Shown here one piece after another: positions 7,009 to 16,176 of a stretch of DNA of 64,000 bases. The DNA is taken from the NCBI RefSeq assembly GCF_003992625.1, contig NZ_RZMW01000048.1, positions 248,001 through 312,000 on the forward strand, written 5' to 3'. Made by a program: the position numbers and the translations under genes. The DNA comes from Pelagibacterium lentulum. Lineage in GTDB: Bacteria; Pseudomonadota; Alphaproteobacteria; Rhizobiales; Devosiaceae. The notes beneath the pieces are model-generated. The model did no database searches and had not been told where the DNA came from. It was given only the letters and a program-made list of their open reading frames with translations. The first letter of the stretch is position 1; each line of letters begins with the position of its first letter.

Positions 7009-7707
7009 CTATCGATGCTGATCGTGGCGCGGGCGCCATTGATCGAACCATTGCTTGGCGAGAACAGCGCGCCGCTGTCCGTATCGCGTGTCCACCATTT
7101 CAGCCGCTTCTATCCGTTCGGTTCTGAAATGCCGGAAGTCGTCGCGTAGGGTACACCAGGCGGCAACAATCTGTTTGTTCTCATAATAGGCAAGTTGCAC
7201 CGGCCAGATTTCGCGCGACGATGATCGCCCCTTCTCGTCGGAATAATCGATGCGCAAGGCCTTTTCATTGCGCATGGCTTGCCGCACAAGTCCCAGCAGG
7301 GGCAGGGGGGCGGTATCGCTCCAAACCCGCACTGGCCAAAGTCCGGTGTCGGAAATTCTATCACGCAAATCATCTGGCGAGGCCGTTGCAATCTTGCCAA
7401 GCGCGTTCATGGCGGCATCGGAAAGGTCGGTGTCAGGCTGTGACTGCACCCAGCGCGCCCCAAGGACCAACGCCTCCAGTTCTTCAGGCGAAAACATCAG
7501 AGGGGGCAGAAAAAAGCCGGGGCGGAGCAAATAGCCTATGCCCGCTTCGCCATCAATCGGCGCTCCAAGACCGATCAGGGTCTGGATATCGCGATAAAGC
7601 GTTCTGACCGAAACATTCTGCTCTTCTGCAAGCTGTGCAGCGGTAACCGGATGCCGGTGGCGGCGCAGCGCATCCATGATTGCAAAAAGGCGTTCGGTCT
7701 TGTCCAT
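7009..7707 (-). CDS. YafY-type transcriptional regulator (HTH_11 plus WYL domain)
   Basis: A 232-residue DeoR-like regulator. The N-terminal HTH (about 5-60) contains HPVTAAQLAEEQNVSVRTLYRDI, typical of YafY proteins, followed by GAPIDGEAGIGYLLRPGF. The WYL domain (about 135-225) includes ALRIDYSDEKG and the strand QLAYYENKQIVAAWC, then FRHFRTERI. WYL domains sense nucleic-acid or nucleotide ligands in some systems. The ATG at 7707 opens toward the epoxide hydrolase, with a 136-base gap, so control of that gene is plausible. Divergent from the next unit on the plus strand. Confidence 0.85.
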   Translation of the reverse strand: MDKTERLFAIMDALRRHRHPVTAAQLAEEQNVSVRTLYRDIQTLIGLGAPIDGEAGIGYLLRPGFFLPPLMFSPEELEALVLGARWVQSQPDTDLSDAAMNALGKIATASPDDLRDRISDTGLWPVRVWSDTAPLPLLGLVRQAMRNEKALRIDYSDEKGRSSSREIWPVQLAYYENKQIVAAWCTLRDDFRHFRTERIEAAEMVDTRYGQRRAVLAKQWFDQWRPRHDQHR

Positions 7708-7850
7708 GCAGCAATGTTTGGCAAGCCTTGGCCATCAATGCAATTGGTGATTTTTCCAGAGGGGCAAAACCCCTGCTTTCAATTGCATTTGGTGCCCTGT
7801 GCCACTATGGTCCGGCGCAATTTGAATGTTTCTATAGCCAAGGCATACCG

Positions 7851-8582
7851 ATGAGTGATGACTCCTTTCTTCGTGAAGTCGAGGAAGAACTGCGCAGTGA
7901 CAAGCTGAAGGCCTTTTGGCGGCGCTATGCGCCTTTCATAATTGGCGGCGCGGTGCTGATCGTTCTGGTGGTTGCCGGCAACGAAACGTGGAAGTGGTGG
8001 CGGGCATCGACCGCCGCCAATGCTTCCGACCAGTACTATGCCGCCATCGAAATGGCTGAACGCGGCGACCTGCAGGGCGCGCAAGCCGCTCTCAACGAAA
8101 TTGCCCAGAGTGGACCAGGCGGCTATGCCATTCTGGCCCAGTTCCGCGCAGCGGGTGTTCTTGCTGAAATGGGGGACTATGATGCGGCGATCTCGGCCTA
8201 TGATGCTCTTTCGTCTTCGCTCAATGAACCGCGCCTGCGCGAATTGGCGCTGATTATGGGGGCCTATCTGGCTGTCGATCATCTGGACGAGGCCGCGGTG
8301 CAGGCGCGCGCAGGATCTATGACAGGCGAAGGAGACCCCATGCGCAACCACGCGCGCGAAGCGCTCGGCCTTGCTGCTTATCGCGCAGGAGACTTCGAAG
8401 CAGCACGCGCCAATTTCGAGTTGATCGCTGCCGATTTCAACGCACCGCAGGATATGCAGACGCGAGCCTATGTCTATCTTGAACAGCTTGCGTCTGCCGG
8501 TGTCGACATTTCCGAACCGGTGTTTGACGCGCCCGCGACCGATCTCGACATGGATGCAATGACCGAGTTACTCACCGAGTAG
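7851..8582 (+). CDS. YfgM-like tetratricopeptide membrane protein
   Basis: A 243-residue single-pass inner membrane protein. A short cytoplasmic N-terminus ([20 protein letters not shown]) precedes one transmembrane helix (about 28-45) and a periplasmic Ala-rich region of TPR-like helix pairs. The N-terminal pattern and topology match the YfgM/ancillary SecYEG translocon subunit group, which escorts newly exported proteins. In many proteobacteria this gene precedes der, as here (30-base gap). The frame is open from 7680, but the ATG at 7851 gives the family N-terminus. A role at the Sec translocon is known for E. coli YfgM and inferred here. Confidence 0.75.
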   Translation: MSDDSFLREVEEELRSDKLKAFWRRYAPFIIGGAVLIVLVVAGNETWKWWRASTAANASDQYYAAIEMAERGDLQGAQAALNEIAQSGPGGYAILAQFRAAGVLAEMGDYDAAISAYDALSSSLNEPRLRELALIMGAYLAVDHLDEAAVQARAGSMTGEGDPMRNHAREALGLAAYRAGDFEAARANFELIAADFNAPQDMQTRAYVYLEQLASAGVDISEPVFDAPATDLDMDAMTELLTE

Positions 8583-8611
8583 TAATCTCAAATTCAGCAA
8601 GGACTGGCGCG

Positions 8612-10069
8612 ATGAGCGTAACTGTAGCCGTTGTCGGTCGTCCCAATGTCGGCAAATCGACCCTATTTAACCGCCTTGTAGGGCGGAAAATTGCCATTGT
8701 TGATGACACGCCGGGCGTAACGCGCGATCGTCGCGAGGGGCAGGGGCGGATTGGCGATCTCTATTTCACGCTTGTCGATACGGCCGGCTATGAAGACGCC
8801 AACGATGACAGTCTCGAAGCGCGCATGCGCAAGCAGACCGAGATGGCCATCGCTGAGGCCGATGTCATATTGTTCATGATCGACGCCCGGGCAGGCGTAA
8901 CGCCCACTGACGAGCACTTTGCGCGGCTCCTGCGTCGTGCCAACAAGGACATACACCTCATCGCCAACAAGGCCGAGGGCAGGGCCGCCGATCCCGGCCT
9001 GATAGAGGCCTTCGCGCTTGGCTTTGGTGAAGCGATTCCGCTTTCTGCCGAACATGGGCTCGGCCTTGCCGATCTCTATACGGTGATTTCGCAAGCTGTC
9101 GACCGGATTGAAGCTGAAAAGGCACGCGCGGCAGAAGAAGCATTCGACTACGACATGGTGCAAAAACCAGCCGTTGATGTCGATGTGAACGAAGAGGAAG
9201 GCGAGGACCTTGAAGGCGATACGGCCCCTATGCGCTGGGACCCAAATCGCTATCTCAACGTCGCGATAGTTGGGCGCCCCAATGCCGGAAAATCCACGCT
9301 TATCAACCGCATGGTCGGCCATGATCGGTTACTGACCGGGCCCGAGGCTGGTATCACACGCGATTCCATCATGGTGCCCTGGGAGTGGGAAGGCCGGGTT
9401 ATCAATCTGGTCGACACCGCCGGTATCCGCCGCAAGGCCCGTGTGCAACACAAACTCGAAAAGCTTTCAGTGGGCGATTCCCTGCGATCGATCCAATATG
9501 CTGAGGTCGTCGTGCTGCTGCTCGATGCGACGGTGCCCTTTGAAAAGCAGGATCTTGCGCTTGCCGACCTCGTGGAGCGCGAAGGCCGCGCCATGGTGAT
9601 TGCGATCAACAAATGGGATCTGATTGAGGACAAGAACGCCAAGATACTGGAACTGCGCGAGGCCTGCGAACGCCTGTTGCCGCAGTTGCGCGGTGTCCCG
9701 CTGGTAACATTGTCGGGGCTGCAGGGCCGCAATATCGACAAGCTGATGAAGGCGATTTTCGATATCGAGCGGGTCTGGAACGTCAAGATCAGAACGGCTA
9801 AACTTAACCGTTGGCTGTCGGCTATGATCGAACATCATCCACCCCCGGCAGTATCCGGGCGCCGGCTCAAGCTGCGCTACATGACTCAGGCCAAGACACG
9901 GCCGCCGAGCTTTATCATCTTTGCCTCGCGCCCCGACGCGCTGCCCAAGGCCTATCAGCGCTATATCGTTAACGGCATCAGGCAGGATTTCAATCTGCCC
10001 GGAACGCCGATCCGGCTCTGGATACGTGGCGGCAAGAATCCTTATGTCAAGGATGACGATGGGCGGTAA
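8612..10069 (+). CDS. der: Ribosome biogenesis GTPase Der (EngA)
   Basis: A 485-residue tandem-GTPase that helps 50S subunit maturation. The first G domain has GRPNVGKS (9-16), DTAGYED and NKAEG as a variant G4 motif. An acidic linker (EEGEDLEGD) leads to the second G domain with GRPNAGKS (around 217), [11 protein letters not shown] and a canonical NKWD. The C-terminal KH-like domain covers about 390-475 ([16 protein letters not shown] and [13 protein letters not shown]). Length and order are normal for alphaproteobacteria. AAGGA precedes the ATG. It probably shares a transcript with the YfgM-like gene. The 266 bases that follow, up to the SDR gene, hold nothing I recognise. Confidence 0.97.
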   Translation: MSVTVAVVGRPNVGKSTLFNRLVGRKIAIVDDTPGVTRDRREGQGRIGDLYFTLVDTAGYEDANDDSLEARMRKQTEMAIAEADVILFMIDARAGVTPTDEHFARLLRRANKDIHLIANKAEGRAADPGLIEAFALGFGEAIPLSAEHGLGLADLYTVISQAVDRIEAEKARAAEEAFDYDMVQKPAVDVDVNEEEGEDLEGDTAPMRWDPNRYLNVAIVGRPNAGKSTLINRMVGHDRLLTGPEAGITRDSIMVPWEWEGRVINLVDTAGIRRKARVQHKLEKLSVGDSLRSIQYAEVVVLLLDATVPFEKQDLALADLVEREGRAMVIAINKWDLIEDKNAKILELREACERLLPQLRGVPLVTLSGLQGRNIDKLMKAIFDIERVWNVKIRTAKLNRWLSAMIEHHPPPAVSGRRLKLRYMTQAKTRPPSFIIFASRPDALPKAYQRYIVNGIRQDFNLPGTPIRLWIRGGKNPYVKDDDGR

Positions 10070-10335
10070 TGCCAAGGCATCTGGTGAAGAGGCTGTCGGC
10101 AGATGCCGCGGCATTCACGCCGGAACCGCCTCAGGCACACGCTTGTAAAGAGAAATGGTCGGCGGAGCCGCATTCAGTTGGTCAACAGCGGAGCCTCGCT
10201 GCAGCCTTATCCTCTGCGCCATGAAGGCGCTCCGCTCTTGAGCGGGATTTACATCGTCGATGGAATCGAAAATGCTGCCGCACAGCCTCTCGTCAAAGGC
10301 GGCGATGGCCGTCCGTTGTCCGCAGTTATAGACGG

Positions 10336-11067
10336 CTACAGTGGCCTTTCGCCCTTGAAGACGTCGATCAACATTCCAGTCTTGACGTAGCTGGGCGATA
10401 CAAGATCGACAATCTTTGGCGCGATTTCGTCCGGGGTTGGCAAGGTTGCAGGATCTTCGCCGGGCATGGCCTTGGCCCGCATCGCGGTACGGACCTGGCC
10501 GGGATAAAAGATATTGGCTTTGACGCTGGTAATCGCCATTTCCCCAGCATAGCTCTTGATCATTGCATCAAGCGCGGCTTTTGAGGAGGCGTATAGGCCC
10601 CAATACGGCTTTGCCGATTGCGCGGCACCGGACGAAATAAAAACCGCGCGTCCTGCGTCGGACTGGCGCAGCAATAGATCGGTCGAGCGCAGCAAGCGAT
10701 AGTTGGCTGTCACGTTGACCGCAAAAACATTCGCAAATTCCTTCGGTGCGATATGGGGCAGGGGCGAAAGCACGCCCAAAAGGCCCGCATTGCCAATCAA
10801 TCCGTCAAGCTGACCCCAGCGCTCGAAAATCGCGGCGCCGAGCCGGTCGATTGCATCGCCGTCTGTCAGATCGAGCGGCACGAGAGTGGTCGAAGAACCA
10901 AGCGCCTGAATCTCATCGTCGAGTTCTTCAAGACCACCTACAGTACGGGCGACGGCAACGATATGAGCGCCCCGGGCAGCGGCATTTTTGGCGGCTGCGT
11001 AGCCCAAGCCGCGTGATGCGCCAGTGACCAGAACGACGCGTCCGGCCAGGTCTTGAAGTTCAGACAT
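10336..11067 (-). CDS. SDR-family NAD(P)-dependent oxidoreductase
   Basis: A 243-residue classical short-chain dehydrogenase. It has the TGASRGLG cofactor loop (15-22), NAG (93-95), a catalytic Ser in FISSG (145-146), and Tyr159 and Lys163 in YASSK. The start lies 2 bases after the purF stop, so translation is probably coupled and both genes are cotranscribed. SDR genes directly after purF are common in Rhizobiales, but the substrate is not known. The C-terminal MLIDVFKGERPL is unremarkable. Confidence 0.88.
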   Translation of the reverse strand: MSELQDLAGRVVLVTGASRGLGYAAAKNAAARGAHIVAVARTVGGLEELDDEIQALGSSTTLVPLDLTDGDAIDRLGAAIFERWGQLDGLIGNAGLLGVLSPLPHIAPKEFANVFAVNVTANYRLLRSTDLLLRQSDAGRAVFISSGAAQSAKPYWGLYASSKAALDAMIKSYAGEMAITSVKANIFYPGQVRTAMRAKAMPGEDPATLPTPDEIAPKIVDLVSPSYVKTGMLIDVFKGERPL

Positions 11068-11069
11068 AT

Positions 11070-12572
11070 TTATACGGCTTCTCTCAGCATTGAGATCTTC
11101 TTGGGTTCGTTCTTGTCACGACCCTTGAGATCGGTGAGCGGCGTGGGATAGTCGCCAGTGAAATAGTGATCGGTGAACTGGGGCGCCTTGGGGTCGCGCT
11201 TTTCCCCACCAACGGCCATATAGAGCCCGTCAATGGACAGAAACGCAAGCGAATCCGCGCCGATATAGGCACACATGTCTTCCAACGATTTATACTGGTT
11301 CGCCAGAAGCTTCTCCGGATCGGGAGTATCAATACCGTAATAGTCGGAATGGAAGATCATGGGGCTGGCAACGCGGATATGGACTTCCTTGGCGCCCGCA
11401 TCGCGGATCATCTGTACGATCTTCAGTGAGGTCGTGCCGCGCACAATCGAATCATCGACAAGAATGACTCGCTTGCCTGCGATCTCCGCCCGATTGGCGG
11501 AATGCTTGAGCTTTACGCCCAGCGCCCTGATCGACTGGGTCGGCTCAATGAACGTGCGGCCCACATAGTGATTGCGGATAATGCCGTATTCAAACGGGAT
11601 GCCCGACTGCTGGGCATAGCCCAGCGCGGCAGGTGTGCCGCCGTCGGGAACCGGAACCACCACATCGGCTTCAACCAGCGCTTCCTTGGCCAGATTAATG
11701 CCCATCTTCTTGCGCGCTGTATAAATCGACCGTCCCGCGACAACCGAATCCGGGCGTGCGAAATAAACATATTCAAACAGACATACCCGTTCGCGCTTGG
11801 CCTTGAACGGCTTGTAAGATTCGATTGAGATCGAGCCGTCCTTCTGGATCTCGCAGACAATGACTTCCCCGTTCTCGACATCGCGTACGAACGAGGCCCC
11901 GATAATGTCTAGCGCGCAGGTCTCGGATGCGAAGATTGGCTTGCCATCGAGATCGCCCAGAACAAGAGGACGGATGCCATTGGGGTCGCGAGCGCCGATC
12001 AGCTTGGTTCGCGTCACCGCGACCATTGCATACGCGCCTTCAATTGCCCCCAGTGCATCGATGAAACGCTCGGCCGAACCGGTGCGCTGCGAGCGGGCGA
12101 TAAGATGCAGAACGACTTCCGTGTCGGACGTCGACTGACAGATCGCGCCTTGGGAAATAAGGCGTTTGCGCAAGGCAAGCCCATTGGTGAGATTGCCGTT
12201 ATGCGCGATTGCGATGCCGCCCACTTCCAGTTCGGCAAAAAGCGGTTGAACGTTCCGTAGCACCGTTTCACCGGTTGTCGAATAGCGAACGTGTCCCATC
12301 GCCATGTGGCCCGGAAGCCGGCCTAGTGTGCCCGCGTCGGTAAAGTGATCGCCGACCAACCCCATATGCCGTTCCGAATGAAACTGCGTCCCGTCGAAAG
12401 AAACGATGCCTGCGGCTTCCTGTCCACGATGCTGGAGCGCGTGCAGACCCAACGCTGTGAGCGCCGCGGCATCGTCATGGCCCAAAATGCCAAACACGCC
12501 GCACTCCTCGCGCAGCGTGTCGCCATCAAGTTCAAGCTGGAGTCCACTCAAGTGGTCAGGTGTCGTCGCCAA
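11070..12572 (-). CDS. purF: Amidophosphoribosyltransferase
   Basis: A 500-residue enzyme for the first committed step of purine synthesis (PRPP plus glutamine to phosphoribosylamine). The N-terminal Ntn glutaminase domain starts, after a 23-residue propeptide, at Cys24 in EECGVFGILGHDDAA, so self-processing is expected. QHRGQEAAG and GHVRYSTTG follow. The phosphoribosyltransferase domain carries VILVDDSIVRGTT, the PRPP motif. The propeptide makes it the Bacillus-type rather than the E. coli type; I did not assign Fe-S cysteines. It lies between cvpA and the SDR gene in a standard order. Confidence 0.97.
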   Translation of the reverse strand: MATTPDHLSGLQLELDGDTLREECGVFGILGHDDAAALTALGLHALQHRGQEAAGIVSFDGTQFHSERHMGLVGDHFTDAGTLGRLPGHMAMGHVRYSTTGETVLRNVQPLFAELEVGGIAIAHNGNLTNGLALRKRLISQGAICQSTSDTEVVLHLIARSQRTGSAERFIDALGAIEGAYAMVAVTRTKLIGARDPNGIRPLVLGDLDGKPIFASETCALDIIGASFVRDVENGEVIVCEIQKDGSISIESYKPFKAKRERVCLFEYVYFARPDSVVAGRSIYTARKKMGINLAKEALVEADVVVPVPDGGTPAALGYAQQSGIPFEYGIIRNHYVGRTFIEPTQSIRALGVKLKHSANRAEIAGKRVILVDDSIVRGTTSLKIVQMIRDAGAKEVHIRVASPMIFHSDYYGIDTPDPEKLLANQYKSLEDMCAYIGADSLAFLSIDGLYMAVGGEKRDPKAPQFTDHYFTGDYPTPLTDLKGRDKNEPKKISMLREAV

Positions 12573-12667
12573 CAGTATTCACCCTAGTGCGAGGACCAAA
12601 ATATCTGCCGGGGGATTACGCCCCCAGCGCGCTCAAGTCAATAATCGCACGCCCAAATCCGTCAATC

Positions 12668-13282
12668 TCATAACTCGGTGATCGACCCTTCGGGCGCTGG
12701 GGCCGGTGCATCCATTTCTGGCACGCCATCTTCTGGAGCCATGCTGTCAGTGGGTATGCTTTCGTCGAGCGGCCCGCCGCGCTGGAGAATGTCATTGACC
12801 TGCTCTTCGAGGCTCTCGGGCAACAGGCCAATAAGGCCATCGCCAAAGGATTCGAGTGCAGGAAGGCTTTGCGCCTGCGCCGCCCAATCGGGAAGGTTCT
12901 CGCCCAAAAGCCATTTGCCGAATACCACGACGACGACGGCGATCAGGATACCGCGTAAGGCGCCAAACACAAAGCCGAGCGTGCGGTCGAGGGGCCCAAG
13001 CTTGCTGTCGGTGATCCAGTCGCCGATCCGCATCGTGAGCAGGTGCAGGATAATAAGGGCAACGAGAAAGCTGACAACACCAGTTGCGATATCCGCCCAG
13101 AGGTCCGGGGTAATATACTGGCGGGCAATATCGGGATGATTGAGATACATATAGACCGCAAACGCGGCCGAGCCGGCCCAAGTCGCCAGCGATAGAACTT
13201 CGCGGGTCAAACCGCGCGCCGTCGCAAGTAGCGCTGAAACCAGAACCAGAATTCCGACAGCGATGTCGAATGCAGTCAGCAT
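12668..13282 (-). CDS. cvpA: CvpA family membrane protein
   Basis: A 204-residue protein with four predicted transmembrane helices in the first 130 residues (starting MLTAFDIAVGILVLVSALLA, with GLTREVLSLATW after the first helix, a CvpA hallmark, and DRTLGFVFGALRGILI). A periplasmic Pro/Glu-rich tail ends GSITEL. CvpA is needed for colicin V production and envelope homeostasis in enterics. I start at the ATG at 13282, because GGTGGAG serves as ribosome site; the longer frame begins with TTG inside that site. Its place before purF is conserved across proteobacteria. Confidence 0.88.
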   Translation of the reverse strand: MLTAFDIAVGILVLVSALLATARGLTREVLSLATWAGSAAFAVYMYLNHPDIARQYITPDLWADIATGVVSFLVALIILHLLTMRIGDWITDSKLGPLDRTLGFVFGALRGILIAVVVVVFGKWLLGENLPDWAAQAQSLPALESFGDGLIGLLPESLEEQVNDILQRGGPLDESIPTDSMAPEDGVPEMDAPAPAPEGSITEL

Positions 13283-13424
13283 AGGCGAAGTCTCCACCAA
13301 ACCGGAAGCGATGTCGCAAAAGGCCGTGCCAATTGTTCTTTGACAGCGCGGTACTCAACTAATACCGGGGCGGCAAAATTGTAAATCCGTTCCCCAACGC
13401 GCCCCGTTTAGCGGCTAAATGTGA

Positions 13425-13451
13425 CAAAGCCAAGCACTTGCTTAGGCTTTG
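13425..13451 (-). terminator. Stem-loop directly after radA
   Basis: CAAAGCC (13425-13431) pairs with GGCTTTG (13445-13451), with an inner AAGCA/TGCTT pairing and one bulged base. It abuts the radA stop codon at 13452. No T run follows, so it could be a processing or stability element rather than an intrinsic terminator. Confidence 0.5.
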
Positions 13452-14840
13452 TTAAGATTCACTAACAGTTTGTCCCGTTGCGGCGATACGGCCAACAAGC
13501 TCGGCCAGCGCGCCAAACTCGTGAATATCAACCCCGTCGGTTCGGTCCCCATTGGCCAGCCGCGCGGTATGGACCGATCCGAAGCCCAACTTGGTCGCCT
13601 CGCGGATACGGAGGTTGCCATGCACGACGGGACGCACGCCGCCTGACAGACTTACCTCCCCGAAATACACGGCATCCGCGGGCAGCGGTGAATTTGTAAG
13701 CGAGGAAATAAGAGCCGCCGCGACCGCAAGATCCGCTGCCGGTTCTGCCACTTTCAGCCCACCCGCGACATTGAGGTAAATATCGTTGGCGCCGATCCTC
13801 ACCCCGCATCGGGTTTCAAGGACGGCCAGCACCATGGACAAACGCGATGAATCCCAGCCGACAACGGCGCGGCGCGGTGTGCCGAGCGGGGAAGGGGCCA
13901 CCAGCGCTTGAATTTCAACAAGCACGGGCCGGGTCCCTTCAACACCGGCAAAAACGGCAGAGCCCGCGGCGCCGGAATCGCGCTGATCGAGAAACAGGGC
14001 GGAGGGATTAGGCACTTCTCGCAAGCCCGAACCGGCCATCTCGAAAACGCCGATTTCGTCGGTTGCGCCGTAACGGTTCTTGACCCCCCGCAGAATGCGG
14101 TAGGTCAATGAAGTATCGCCTTCGAAATAGAGCACCGCATCGACCATGTGCTCGACAACACGCGGCCCGGCGATCTGTCCGTCCTTGGTCACATGCCCCA
14201 CAAGGACAACTGCGGAGCCGGATTTCTTGGCAAACCGTGTCAATGCCTGAGCGGAAGTGCGCACCTGCGTTACCGTGCCAGGCGCGGAATCGATCCGTTC
14301 AGTCCAGCAGGTCTGGATAGAGTCGATAATAACCAGATCAGGCGCTTTGCCTTTTTCTATCGTGGCCAGGATTGTTTCGACGTGGGTTTCACTTGCTAAC
14401 TCGACTGGCGCATCGGCGACGCCCAGCCGGGCTGCACGTAATCGCACTTGCCCTATCGCTTCTTCGCCGGAGATATAAATGACACGCTTGCCTTGCCGGG
14501 CGAGCGCAGCGGCGGCCTGTAACAGCAGCGTCGATTTACCGATCCCCGGATCGCCACCGACAAGAATGGCCGATCCCATGACGAAACCGCCACCAAGTAC
14601 GCGGTCAAGTTCACCGTTGCGGCTGACGACGCGAATTGCATCCTCGCTCTCGCCCGAGAGCGAAACGAGTTCTGCCGGTCGACCGGAAGCCTTCGCGGCC
14701 TTGGGGCCGGCGCCAACGCCGCTGGAAGCTGCTTCCTCGACAATCGAGTTCCATTCGCCGCAAGCTTCGCAGCGGCCAGCCCAGCGTGGCGTTACATTGC
14801 CGCAGGACTGGCAGACAAAGGTCGATTTAAGTTTGGCCAA
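13452..14840 (-). CDS. radA: DNA repair protein RadA
   Basis: A 462-residue RecA-like branch-migration helicase that processes recombination intermediates. A zinc finger uses Cys10, Cys13, Cys24 and Cys27 (CQSCG, then CEACGEW). Walker A is GDPGIGKST (about 96-104), the RadA-specific KNRYG motif lies around 250, and the C-terminal third is a Lon-protease-like domain (SPLGTPRRAVVGWD onwards, with SLSGGVRPV). Length is typical. It sits between alr and cvpA, with gaps suggesting its own or shared transcription from upstream. Confidence 0.97.
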   Translation of the reverse strand: MAKLKSTFVCQSCGNVTPRWAGRCEACGEWNSIVEEAASSGVGAGPKAAKASGRPAELVSLSGESEDAIRVVSRNGELDRVLGGGFVMGSAILVGGDPGIGKSTLLLQAAAALARQGKRVIYISGEEAIGQVRLRAARLGVADAPVELASETHVETILATIEKGKAPDLVIIDSIQTCWTERIDSAPGTVTQVRTSAQALTRFAKKSGSAVVLVGHVTKDGQIAGPRVVEHMVDAVLYFEGDTSLTYRILRGVKNRYGATDEIGVFEMAGSGLREVPNPSALFLDQRDSGAAGSAVFAGVEGTRPVLVEIQALVAPSPLGTPRRAVVGWDSSRLSMVLAVLETRCGVRIGANDIYLNVAGGLKVAEPAADLAVAAALISSLTNSPLPADAVYFGEVSLSGGVRPVVHGNLRIREATKLGFGSVHTARLANGDRTDGVDIHEFGALAELVGRIAATGQTVSES

Positions 14841-14924
14841 GGCGAATTCCGTAAGCGAATCTGGAGTTCTGCTACCCTAACAGGGCCGACACTTTACGGC
14901 AAGAACGTAACGTGAACAAGTCGG

Positions 14925-16061
14925 TCAGTCGACCTCAATACCCTCTGGTACGTTAACATAGCGGCGCGGAAACCGGCCGTTGAGCGTTGTGAGTATTTCA
15001 TAGCCGATCGTGCGTGCCGCATCGCCAATATCGTCGATCGCTATATTCGGCCCCACGATTTCCACCAGATCACCGGGCTGCACAAGGCCCGGAACGTCGG
15101 TGATGTCGATTGCGGTCATGTCCATGGAAACCCGGCCAAGAACGGGGACAACAGTGCCATTGACCGCAACGCGCCCGCCTTGCTGCCCACCGATGCCCGA
15201 AAGCGCGCGGAAATATCCATCGGCATAACCCAGCGCCATAATGGCAAGCCGGGAATCGCGTCGTAGCCGATAGGCGGCGCCATAACCCACTGTTTCCCCA
15301 ATTCTGGCTTCCTTGATCTGCAGGATCGGAACCTGCATGGAAAAGACCGGTGCCATCGGGTTGGGGCGGCCATTGATGGCCTTGCCGCCATAAACGGCGA
15401 TGCCGGGACGCACCATATGGTAGTGGTAGTCCTTGGAAGCCATGAGCCCGGCGGAATTGGCGAGTGAAGCTGGAGTGTCGGGAAACCGGTTCAGGATACC
15501 CTGAAACAATCCGTTCTGCTTGCGCGTCATTTCGTGCGTTGGTTGGTCGGCGCAGGCGAGATGACTCATGATCATCTGTGGTTGGAAGCCTGATTGATCC
15601 AGCTCACGCTTCACGAGGTCGGCCTCCTGCATACGGAAACCAACGCGGTTGAAGCCGGTATCAAAGTGTAGGGCCGCCGGGGTCGCTTCGCCGCGATTGA
15701 GGCAAAAGTCCAGCCATTCGGTTAGTTGGCTCATGGACGCCAGAACCGGCATCAGATTATGTGCAGCGTAGTCGGCGGCAGTCCGGGGTACCAGTCCATC
15801 GAGCACGAAAATAAAGGCACCGGGCACAGCCTTGCGCAGCAAAACGCCTTCATCTGGCGTCGCCACAAAGAAAAAGCGTGCGCCGGCATGATAGAGCGTG
15901 CGGCCTACAGTTTTGATACCTGTTCCGTAAGCATCGCCTTTGACGACGGCAGCCGTGAGCGCTTTGCCTGAAACTTTGTCGAGCGCCTGCCAGTTGCGGA
16001 CGAGGGCTCCAAGGTCGATCTCGATCCCTCCGCCCAGAATGGTGGTCTGTTGTTCGCTCAT
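14925..16061 (-). CDS. alr: Alanine racemase
   Basis: A 378-residue PLP enzyme making D-alanine for peptidoglycan. PLP attaches to Lys41 in AAVVKGDAYGTG; the usual motif is VVKADAYGHG, so Ala to Gly and His to Thr are local variants. Downstream are the RxGIAVYGG element, GYGAAYRLRRDS with the second catalytic Tyr, LGYADGY and RVSMDMTAID. The fold type III barrel and C-terminal beta domain are complete. The ATG at 16061 lies 115 bases after dnaB. A role as the housekeeping racemase is inferred from its place in the core cluster. Confidence 0.93.
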   Translation of the reverse strand: MSEQQTTILGGGIEIDLGALVRNWQALDKVSGKALTAAVVKGDAYGTGIKTVGRTLYHAGARFFFVATPDEGVLLRKAVPGAFIFVLDGLVPRTAADYAAHNLMPVLASMSQLTEWLDFCLNRGEATPAALHFDTGFNRVGFRMQEADLVKRELDQSGFQPQMIMSHLACADQPTHEMTRKQNGLFQGILNRFPDTPASLANSAGLMASKDYHYHMVRPGIAVYGGKAINGRPNPMAPVFSMQVPILQIKEARIGETVGYGAAYRLRRDSRLAIMALGYADGYFRALSGIGGQQGGRVAVNGTVVPVLGRVSMDMTAIDITDVPGLVQPGDLVEIVGPNIAIDDIGDAARTIGYEILTTLNGRFPRRYVNVPEGIEVD

Positions 16062-16176
16062 TTCGCCCCAGAATCATTGCTGCATTATTGGTGCAGCTTA
16101 TGGCCCGATTGTGCAACCTATGTGCCATCCACCAGCAGGCCGTGCCAATGGTTTTGTTTAACGAGCGGCCTGCGCC

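Noticed and set aside
10070-10390. A possible small gene between der and the SDR gene
   Set aside because: The open frame of 95 codons overlaps the SDR gene, lacks a ribosome site and matches nothing I know.
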